Positions 54,264 to 64,000 of a stretch of 64,000 nt of DNA are shown here, in pieces. Under the pieces are notes generated by a model. The model saw only the letters and a list, made by a program, of their open reading frames with translations. It was not told the origin of the DNA and ran no database searches. Numbering within the stretch: position 1 is the stretch's first letter; the number at the start of each line of letters is the position of its first letter. The DNA is from Opisthocomus hoazin. Lineage: Eukaryota > Chordata > Aves > Opisthocomiformes > Opisthocomidae. The DNA is taken from the NCBI RefSeq assembly GCF_030867145.1, contig NC_134428.1:23477537-23541536 (forward strand), written 5' to 3'. The position numbers and the translations under genes were made by a program.

Positions 54264-57200
54264 ATGTTTTGTGTGCCATCAACTGAAATTGGACCCATCA
54301 TGAATATAACCAAGGGTGGACTGGTGCTGTTTTCAGCGAATTCCAATTCGTCATGCATGGAACTATCGAAGAGGATTGCTGAGTAAGTAAAATTCTGCAG
54401 GGCAGCTTAGGATCTTGGTGTTATTATCATGGGGCTTACTTTCCTAAAGACTGATTTCTGTGTTTAAGGAAGGTTACCTAGGAAAACTGCCACGGTTTGC
54501 AAGAATGTCGAGTGTGCTGTATTGTGCGGCTTGTTTCAACACATCAATGACAAAGAAAATAATGCGTTTGAATTGTTTGGTGGCAGGTTGTGATTGACTG
54601 CAGTATGTTGTAGAGAACATGTGGGAAAAGTAACGTTTGGATAGTGTTAAATAATCATGGCAGAAGTTTTCATCATTTTCTCGTTCTCCTTGTAGTGGAG
54701 TTTTGTTAGAAAGCAAAGCTACTGTTCAGTGTGTATTTTAGCTGGGGACATTTGTTTAGCTTTGAATGGATGAATAGCTTCAGCGGAATGGTTATGACTT
54801 AAGGAAATTTTTACCGTGCTACTATACCAGTATTAGGATGCATAACATTACCAGGAGTATTGCATGTGATGCGTTTCTTCCTGAGGCTTACGTACCTAAG
54901 GTTAGAGATAGGAGGAGAAAGGAGAGTGCAAAGGAAATTACACATTGTAAGGACTTGGGGATAAGTGCATGGCATGCTTGATTGTCTCCTTTTTTTAGTG
55001 TAGGGGCTTTGTGTTAATGCTGAACTGAAATAAACACAGCAGACATCAGTCTTCCGTTATTCATCGAGTAGAGCTCGCTAGTATTTCCTGTTTGCTCTAC
55101 ATTGACTTTTTTTCTATAGAAAATGATTTAAAAGTGGTCTTTTAAGCATTGTGCATGTGTATGTTGTCATGTATATATGGCAACATATGTAACATATATA
55201 GAAATACATCTGAAAAATTAGAAATTGTTAAATAGTTTAGTAGTCAAGCGTTATTTTTTTTTTCCCTTGCTTGTTCTTCTGAGCTTGACTTCAAAATGAC
55301 TTCAGCGTAGCCTGCAGTGCAGCTTCTGGAAATTGTAGACGTTTTGTTAAAAAATTTCCGCTATAATTACTGGTTTTATGCTTTCGGCTTTTCTTTTGTT
55401 GGTTTTCTTCTACGAAATATAGCCTTTTCAGTAACTGTTGCATTGTATGGGCTTTATATTTCTTTTGCCCTTCATTTTACCATACTGACTTTTTTTTTCT
55501 GTTCCTGCAGGCGCTTAGGAGTTGAGATGGGGAAGGTTCAAGTTTATCAAGAGCCAAACAGGGGTGAGCATTTAATTGGCAAAATTGGAAACTTACCTAA
55601 CAATGATGTGCATGTATTTGCCACCCTTTTCTTGAAGTCTGAGTTTTGCTATTGCAAATATTACATATTTCTCTTCTTGGCAGAAACAAGAGTGCAGATT
55701 CAGGAGTCTGTGAGAGGAAAGGATGTATTTATCATCCAAACAGTTTCGAAGTGAGTAACTGTTTAAAGACGCTGTGCTAGATTTTGACATGGACCGTCCA
55801 TAGGAATGCTTCTGTTTTGATTTTTCTTTGCATTTTATGTATATGATACAGTATAATAAGCTTAGATTAACTAGATAGAGGCTTCTCTTTGTGGACTTTT
55901 TGGGTTGTTTGGGCTTTTTTTGCTACGTGCACAAAGAAGACTTCAGCATAAGCTAACCTGTGTTTTAATTTTCAGTGAATATGTCAATGAAACTTTCCCC
56001 TGGGTCTCTGCAGTCTTTTGCCAAGTGCATTCTTTTCCTTATGTCATTCTCTTTAAAATCTTCTCTTTGCAGCTACTGTATCTCCAGCACCATTACAAAG
56101 GTCTAAATGGAGGAGGGGCACTTCCTAGACAATGTGTCCTGAGATTCAGAAAACAACTTTTTTTTTTTTTTCTAATGTGAAAAGAGCTTTACAAATGCTA
56201 AGACTTTTTTTCCTTATTTCTAATGGCAAAATAGATAGTAGGTCTCTTAGTTGATGACCAGTTCTCATCTAAAAAGATACACTCTGGATATTTTCATTTA
56301 GGGCAGAAAATAGCTGGTAATTGTGAAATGCTTAACCTGCTGTTGGCTTGAACAGTAGAGGAGTGTGTTTTAAAGTCTGGAACCTTTTTTTTTTTTTTTT
56401 TTTAAAAAAGCTTCTCTATTGAAAAATACATCTGTTTTGTGCAGAGGAGAAATAGATGTTGGAGATAAATTATGGACTACTTTGTTACAGCATCATGCTG
56501 TGTTACTAAAAGCCTCAAAATGGTATAGCAAAATCTGCTGAATTGCCAAAAAAGCCAGGTGAAAGAAATAATTCTAATTAATTCTAGTGAAGGTTTAAAA
56601 TGCTGGGTCCGGGGCACTTGCTGTCCTGAGGTGCACAGCTGGATTCTTAGTGAAGATTGCCCTGTGACCAGACTCTACCCTGGAGTGAAATCGCTGGAGT
56701 GGGTGTAGATACTGTGCTGAGTACGGGGAGTTTGTGCATGAGATACAGAACCAGATGCTTCTCGTTGCAGGGATGTGAATACTACGATCATGGAACTCCT
56801 GATCATGGTGTACGCCTGTAAAACCTCCTGTGCCAAAAGCATTATTGGAGTGATTCCGTACTTCCCGTACAGCAAACAGTGCAAGATGAGGAAAAGGGGC
56901 TCTATTGTCTCTAAATTACTGGCTTCAATGATGTGCAAAGCTGGTAAGAATGCAGGCTGTTAGGAAACAATCAGGGCAGTGGGGGCTCCTGCTGTCAGCT
57001 TTTGGGTTTAGAGAGGTCTGTGCAGAAGTTGGGACTTTGTTTAAAAATAACTGCCAAGGTTTTTGTGAGTTTAAAACCCACATAGAAAGGATAATGTAAC
57101 TAGAAATGTTTCCAAATGATGAGTTTGTAAAAAAAAACAAAAAACAAAAAACCAAAAAAACCCACACAAAAAAAACCCAAAACAGAACAAAAAAAAACCA

Positions 57201-60200
57201 ACCCGAACTTGTAACAGCCATTTTACATTGTGTCCTGCTGAACTGGCAAACTGAGTCTGCTGGACTCTGCTGCTTTGGGCCGTGGTATGCATCCCTCATA
57301 ATGGTGTTCTTTGCCTTTCTAACAGTCTCGAACAGTTGTGCTTTGTCATTTCTAGCCTGTTTTTTACCTGTTGGTTGAATGTGCTTTGTATCTGTCCTTT
57401 ACACTTGAGATGGTGTGGAAGAACGAGAATCCTCATTTTCACAGCCTTCTGCACACTTTCTGCTCCTTTCCTTTGCTCCTGTCCCTGGGCAGAATGGGCA
57501 GTTACAGTGAGCACAGTGTGATCTGGTTTCTTATTTTGAGAGGAGTGTTTCAATGATTGGAATTTGGGCCCATTTTTCAGGAGTTCAGGACTCTAATGTT
57601 AGCTGTGCCAGAGTCTTGCTATGTGGTATAGGACAATTTATGTTGGTGCTTCCATCTTGCCGTGTGTCAAATGGAGAAAGATCGTAACCTGCCTCAGTGT
57701 GGCACTACTGAGTCAATTATGTGGAGCGTTCTGAGGTTCTTTTAGAAAGGACACTGTAGAAATGTCAAAACATGATAATGCCAGTGTACTTGAGGGACGT
57801 AGTTAGTATGTACTTTCACTAAGTGCAGTATGCTTGTTTTAATGCACCTTAGAGCTTTTGTTCTGGACAAGCTTCAGTTAAACTTTCTAGAGAAAGAAGA
57901 GTGTGTCTGTTCTCTCTTACTTTGCTTGATGTGTTTCTCTGTATGTTTTTATTTTTTTGAAGGACTAACTCATCTTATTACCATGGATTTACATCAGAAG
58001 GAAATACAGGGCTTCTTCAATATTCCAGTTGATAACTTGAGAGCATCTCCATTTTTACTACAGTACATCCAAGAAGAGGTGAGGAAGGCCTGCTATTACA
58101 GTTGCGTTTTTAACTTATTTTTTGTCATGTATCAAGGCTTCTAAAACAAATTTCTTTGAAAAGACTAACTCTTCAAACAGAATTTTAAAAGGGGAAGGGT
58201 CGTGTTGGGGCAGAGGGTGGTGTTGGGGCAGTTGGTTCTTTTCTTCCCCACAGGTTTAAGTTTTGCTTTTGTGAAGAGCTGGTGTTTTCTTATCCATGCA
58301 GTGATGCTGTTCTGTCTTCTTAGATACATTCCCCTAACTAGTACTAAAAAAAAACACCAAAGGATTTACTTGCTTTTGACATCCTTTTCCTTTCCTGTTT
58401 CCAGTTTCGTTGACTTTTATAGGATGGACTACTTGTGTAGGTGTAATTTATATTGCATTATGAAAACACTTTGGAAGTGAAGTTGTAAACTCTGAGTGAG
58501 CCTATCAATCGTCTAAAAGTGAGAACAGATGACTTCTTCTGTGGAAATCTCCACCTGCTGTTTGTTCAGCATGTCTTGACTTGAGGAGCTTAACTTCTGA
58601 TGTTCTGTGCATCCATTTCTCCATCTTATTTTTATAAGTACTTTGAGAAGTGCCACTGGTAGCTTCATGTATACAAATTGTGCAAATGATAATTGTAGGT
58701 ATAAGATGCATATTATGCCTCTGACTAATGAGAATTTGGAATAAAGCAAATGCTTTCTTCCTGGTGAGAGGAAAGGTTTAGCTCACTCTTACTTTTGAAT
58801 CCAGGCTATTTCTTTTTATAGAAATGTGAATGCCTCAATTAAAAAAACTAAAAAAAAAAAAACCCAAACAAAAAAAAACCTGAAAAAACCAAAACCCAAA
58901 CCAATGTGTTTTTGTTAAACCAGTGTTAAAATCTGTTTGGGGAATCCGTTACCATTTGAATCTATTGGTATCATTTCATTTGGTGCTAGAGTCAGAGGAT
59001 GATAGAAATGTACTCTAGGCTCTGGATTTGTCACAGTCAGGCATCTTGTATAGCAGGAGAGAAATATTGCACATTGTCAGCACTTCATAGGTTAAAAAAA
59101 GAAAAAAAAGTGGAAAACCAAGTATAGAATCATAGGATGGTTTGGATTTGTTGCTTGAATGTATGGATTATGGCTGATCACAAGATAATGTTCCGGGTTT
59201 AGTCTTCAAGACATTTTGGTATGTGAGCTCTTAATAGTTTACAAAGAGTTGTTGCAGCTTTAAGTCTGGCACTGCGGTGCAGTCTAACAAATGAACATAT
59301 GTAGAGACCTGCTGAAGTATGTGTAGAGGGGCCTTAAAAGATACTTTCAGTTTTTCATGTCTTCATTCGTCTGCTTGTCCATGAGATGACTTGCTAAAAC
59401 GAGAGTAGCCTGAATGTATCTGATGGCATGGGACCTGTATTGGCAAGTACCTTCACCAGCCAGGTCATTTGTAGTATCTGTTCTTACAAGTTTCATCCGG
59501 TGCTGCTCAGGAAGAATTTAGTATTCATCTCAAGTTTGCGGTGGCAGCAGCAGCTTGCTGTATATCCTGCATTGTGAATGTCAAAACATGAAAAGTGTTT
59601 CAAATGGGAGTTGTGATGGGGTATATTGAGTAGTATGAAGGAGAGTCTGGCTTGATAAGAATGGAGGTTGCTTCAAAAGCATTTAACTGAAAGTTAGAAG
59701 GATGAGGGCTTGTAGTTGTTCCACGTCGGGAATGTATGCATAGGTGTGAAGAGAATTTCTTGGTGTTCTGGGATGAAGACAGTCCAATCGGTGAAATTAA
59801 TGTAGTATAAAAATAATTGGGTGATTTTTCCTTTGTATGTGTAGCAAATGTTCAATACTTAGTGCCTTCTCTCTTTCCTATGTGTACATATTAATCTTAC
59901 AGCGACATAGCGCTTTGTTACGGGGAGTTGTCAATGTCTTACTATCTTTTGGATGACATTTCTGGCTTTCTGACTTCATTTATGAAGAGCTGAGAACAAA
60001 TTTGATAATTTGGCAGGAGAGAATGAGGCAGTGATGTCTGAACAAGATCAAAGCCTTTATTATGTCAAGTGACAGGCCCTGCCTTGTGCATACCTTCCAT
60101 CATGTTAATCTTTGTAGCTTCTTGTATAACTAAATGTTTGTAAAGAACAGAACATGCTTAATTCCCAGTATTATAGGTGGAGTTGGTAGCATTGTGGATT

Positions 60201-63200
60201 ATTAATGTTGCCTGACATGTCTTCAGAAAAGCTTTTGTTTTCAGTTGGTTAGGCCCATGCCCAAATTGAGAACGTAAATTTTCTTCCCTGTGCCTATTTC
60301 AGGTAGAGTGCTTTGGAAATATTCAGCCAGTGTGATTTGTATGTGTGAGGGTAAGATTGTGGAAGAACTTACCTTGCTTGTGTTTGAAAAAAAACCCCAG
60401 GTATTTATGTGCTTTAGAATTGATATTTAACGTCTGATAGCAAGGTGATGAACTGCACGTCAGGGTACCATCTCCTCAAATTTATGAAATTACAGCTGTA
60501 GCAGATCAATTTGCAGGTATTCAGTAAAAGGTCTTCCGTCCCTCAACACTGGGATTCTGAGGATTGGATCTGCTCTGTAGAACTTTGCTATTGCAACTGT
60601 GAGTGGCTGTGACCTGTCGCTGTGGCAGCTGACAGAAGGACAGACAGGTTCTCTGTATGCTGCTCTCCGTGCCCAATGGATGGTCCCAGGGCAGCGCAGT
60701 GAAGAAAAGTGCTGAGTTTGCAAGGAAGGGGGTAAGATGAGATATTGGAGGGAGCATAGATTGCTGTTGGAAAGGAGGACTGGAAATGCGAGTGGTGGAA
60801 TGCTCGAAGTTATGGACGAGGAAAGACAAGTCTGATGTGAAGTCACTGTTTGCAGGGAAAATGGAGATGAAGATAAGCAGCTTTTGAGAGATGGGGACTA
60901 AAATGCTGGCTATCCGAGGTCAAAGGCCGGTATGAGAATGGGGCAGGGCAGGGGCAGCAAACTTTGGAGTAGACTCTGCTTGTGAAGATTGACTGAGGTA
61001 CCCATCAGACCTCAAAATGAAACGCAGACTTCTCGGCCTTAGCACTTTGCTGCTGTGGGCATTTGCGGCAGCATCCTCTAGTGCTGGTCTGCGTAGACGA
61101 CGGTTTGCAGCAATATTACCCTGACTCCAGGATCAGTGCAGTGAGTGCGGAATTTTTATCCCTTTTGGTGGCCTTTATTAAGGGTCATTATGATGTGATG
61201 GAGAGGTGTTACTCTTTTTTTTTTTTTTTGTGTACTCTGAAAAACAGTGCTAAGCCTAGGAAATAGATGAAATGCTATGTTTCCAAGTGGTTAAATACTG
61301 CCATGTGCAGATGCAAGACAGTTTAAGTTAAACAGGAAACTTTCATTTTGATGGTTTCCTGTTTCTTTTAACATTTGTCCATGTAGTCCTGATGTTCTTC
61401 TGAAGCAGTTACTTTTGTGCAATCTGTAGTATGACGTGGTGTTTATAAAAAGTACAGTTTTAAGTTAAAATCTGAATTTTCTAAATACCTGCTTTTACTG
61501 AGCTGTGAACTCTGATCATGTACCATGGATTCTTGAGGTTGCTTTCTTATGTTAGGTAAAATGTCCGATGCTTAAAATTCTTCTGGCAAAATAAAGTTCT
61601 CTGATTCTTACTGAGTTTAAATTTGTCTAAAGATATGAAGTAGACATTGCTATCTGTTATTTACTACAGATACCAGACTACAGGAATGCTGTAATTGTGG
61701 CCAAATCACCTGCGTCTGCCAAGAGGTGGGTAAGATCTGCTCTCTTGTGTTAGAGCAGGAAATCTCTGTTGCGTTTTTGTTCTTAGAATCAAGTGAAGGA
61801 CAGATATCCAATAATTAGAAGATGCAGTCTTCAAATCCCTACCACTTCTGTTTTGTCAGATGTGTAGTTTTTATATCATTGCTAAAATCATAATAAATGT
61901 AATAAAGACAAGCAAACAAAAGGATGAGATAAATCAATACAGGGCTTAGGATAAAGAAGGTATTTAATCATATTTGTGTGTATTTACACTATAAATTTCG
62001 TGCAGTAAACAAAGAAAAATCTCTGCAAGTAGAACACCATTAATCTAAAGTAATGGCTTAATGTGGCCATAACTTAGGACGTGGTTGATCAGATCCTAAA
62101 TACAGTTTGCTTGCCGTCTAGTGTGGTGAAACAGGATTTGATGTTTGAGATGACTTCGATTGTCAACTCCTTGTTGGCTGAACGATTGTTCTTAATCCAT
62201 GAATCTTTTTGGTTGACTGTTCCTGAGCGCTTTGGAATTACGCTGTTCTCAACAGGTGGTGTAAGTCTTGGACAGTGCTTTAAGAGATACGGTGTTTGCT
62301 GTGCTGACAAACTAATAGTTTGTTGAAAAGTTACTTAGGCTTTCATGCTAAGGAATCATGATACTCTTTGTAAGAAAGGTTTTTGTTATTTTATATAGCA
62401 AAGCAGAAATGCTTTAATTTGTAGAAGTGTAGTGAGGGGAACAATTTTTGTCATCTTTGTTTTCCAGCAGTACTTTTCATGTAATTTCTTTTGGTTTGAC
62501 CAATTACGTTACATTTGCTTGTCTTTGAGTGTTTCTTTACCTGGTGTCAGTGTTGCCTCTTGGGAGTAGGCAGACATTTGTTGAAGCATTTTCATGCTCG
62601 TCAAGTAATTGTGCATGCCAGCAAATAGTCTACACTTACCTTTTAACTGATCAGACAGTAACCAATTTATGTAGGAGAGGATCTCAGAGCTGTATTGTTT
62701 AGCTTCTTTGAGTGTACATGGGCGCATTTAAGAGCAGTATTTCAGGAGGTACGTTGTATTTGAAAAAGGGCAATTGAATGCTTCAGTCTAATCAAGGAGA
62801 ATACTTCAGACAAACATCTACTTGTGGAAGAGAAGTTTAGAATGTTTCTGTGGTTTCTGAGCTCACTGGAAAATGAGTAAATCATTTTACTGTTACTTTG
62901 AACTTTACTCATTTTAATACTGCATTTTAAAGTAACTATTATGGTTTCGTTGATAGGATTGTGCCTTCTAAGTCATAACGCTTAATGTTTGGTGTCATAA
63001 TTTACCTGTAGTTATCTATTTGAAAAAAATATCCTGACTGTATGATAACCACAGGGCAGGAGATTCTTCATTTTTAATTAACTGAGCATCACGATGGCCA
63101 AATTATTCTCTGGACTTTGAGTTGTTTGGATAATGAAACAAGGCTTAAGTGTAAAGGAGGTGATTCAGGCCACAGGTCCTAGATGCTAAAGTTAGAACCA

Positions 63201-64000
63201 AGTGACTCAGTCTGGACGTGCCAGTCTCACTTTGACCCGAAGGAGACGAGATCACTGGCTTAGGCTAGATACTGGACTCCTGGGTGTGCGAGGTAAGGTA
63301 GGATGAATCTGCCAATATTCACCTGCTGCTTCCAGCACCTGGGACACAAGCACTGTCTGTGACATTCCTGTTTTCCTGACTCTCTGCTTTCCCCAGTCCC
63401 CCAGCTTTACATAACCCCCCCACTTCTTTACATAAATTTCTCATTTTAGTCGAAGAAGTGCTGCGTGGTGAAGAAACTCTCTGTAATCTTGTAAAAATCC
63501 AGGCTGTTTAACTTTGAAGAGCGGTTTGTCAGGCGAAGTGATCAATCATCTGGATTCTCTTTTCTGTAGGATAGCAAAGGTTATGTGGCAGAAGGTCAGG
63601 GATATTGTCTTTATTTAGTGCACATCTTGCTAAAAATAAACAGGTGATCACTTGTTTTCTGTTGTCATGTGAGTATTTTTTTTTTTTTCCTATTAAATGT
63701 AGACACTCCAGACATCTAGGCTATTCTTGGCTACTGTTGGATGAGACCTGCTAAAGCATGGGATCTCAGGAATGCTGAAGGCTAGGAAATGTTTTTGACT
63801 GTTGAGCAAAACAGGAGCGAATTATCAGAATTGTGACCTGCAGCATTTATCCTGCTGCTTCAAGGCCAGTGTGGTACTTTCAAGGTTATTCTGACTCTCG
63901 CAAGCCTGGTGAAAACAAGATATTAAGGGGCAAGTGGTTTCTTCTGTTGTTTTCCTAAAATTTTAGGATCATTCCATTTTTCCTCTGAAACATTAGAAAT
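54264..64000 (+). CDS. PRPSAP2: PRPSAP2, PRPP synthetase-associated protein 2 (partial, runs off the right edge)
   Basis: PRPSAP2 (PAP41) is a non-catalytic paralogue of ribose-phosphate pyrophosphokinase that binds PRPS1/2 and restrains PRPP synthesis in the cytosol. Coding exons seen: 54264-54382 (exon begins 54232), 55511-55563, 55684-55750, 56771-56943, 57963-58078 and 61670-61725. They total 584 nt, 194 codons plus 2 nt, all phases matching. The start [20 protein letters not shown] differs from human [20 protein letters not shown] only in the linker. Later blocks [38 protein letters not shown] and [19 protein letters not shown] are essentially identical to my memory of human PRPSAP2. The remaining part (human total 369 aa, starting AQSFAERL) is not in the window. 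The first intron (51165-54231) and others are AT-rich. Confidence 0.95.
57129..57205. repeat. A-rich (A)nC tract in a PRPSAP2 intron
   Basis: A-runs of 5-9 separated by C or CC for about 75 nt. It is similar in texture to 58839-58901 and 48701-48760. Confidence 0.85.
58839..58901. repeat. A-rich (A)nC tract in a PRPSAP2 intron
   Basis: Same type as the tract at 57129-57205, including an A14 run. No retroposon body precedes it. Confidence 0.85.
59127..59153 (-). mobile_element. Very short CR1 3' terminal remnant
   Basis: 'agaatcataggatggtttgg' matches the reverse complement of the CR1 3' end seen at 21066 ('gaatcacagaatggtttggg'). Only about 27 bp remain or were inserted. Confidence 0.45.
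61726..64000. other. PRPSAP2 intron, no further exon seen
   Basis: AT-rich DNA. The next expected exon (AQSFAERLRLG...) was not found on the plus strand. T-runs lie at about 61206-61219 (preceding intron) and 63675-63690. Nothing else is recognisable. Confidence 0.6.

Overview
The window is nuclear DNA of a bird. Short 3' ends of CR1 LINEs are scattered through it, introns are compact and GC-rich, and the gene block FLII - MIEF2 - TOP3A - SMCR8 - SHMT1 matches the Smith-Magenis block of human 17p11.2 and, from memory, chicken chromosome 14. Gene names come from reading translated exons against remembered vertebrate proteins; no search was run. The species cannot be told from the sequence.

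Layout: FLII (minus, N-terminal leucine-rich-repeat exons only, 1-4216); MIEF2 (plus, 4872-7833); TOP3A (minus, 19 coding exons, 11048-22045); SMCR8 (plus, 2 coding exons, 22979-28426); SHMT1 (minus, 11 coding exons, 33053-37710); an intronless-coding chemoattractant-type GPCR (plus, 41196-42281); a gene-poor stretch (43.6-50.8 kb); and PRPSAP2 (plus, from about 51.1 kb, running off the right edge). Exon phases add up without a break for every gene: TOP3A 1019 aa, SMCR8 931 aa, SHMT1 485 aa, MIEF2 458 aa, GPCR 361 aa, FLII first 353 aa, PRPSAP2 first 194 complete codons.

The strands alternate - + - + - + +. This gives two tight head-to-head promoters (FLII/MIEF2 and TOP3A/SMCR8), a looser divergent CpG-rich interval (SHMT1/GPCR), and two tail-to-tail junctions (MIEF2/TOP3A and SMCR8/SHMT1). 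MIEF2 (mitochondrial fission) and TOP3A (with a mitochondrial leader form) share a mitochondrial theme; SMCR8 acts in autophagy/lysosome regulation, SHMT1 in one-carbon metabolism, PRPSAP2 in PRPP synthase complexes. There is no sign that they form one pathway; this is conserved synteny.

Base composition changes along the window: 1 to about 42 kb is GC-rich with CpG islands, and after about 51.6 kb the PRPSAP2 introns are AT-rich with A- and T-runs. I found no RNA genes, CRISPR arrays, retroviral elements or novel multi-gene system. The most interesting items are: a CR1 copy beginning 8 nt inside an FLII intron; a palindromic GC-rich minisatellite in FLII intron 1; a GTCCCC hexanucleotide array at the likely SHMT1 exon 1/intron 1 border; an 82-bp tandem repeat in SHMT1 whose units carry splice-like sites; a lost internal start codon in TOP3A; the GPCR beside SHMT1; and two unassigned minus-strand exon candidates.
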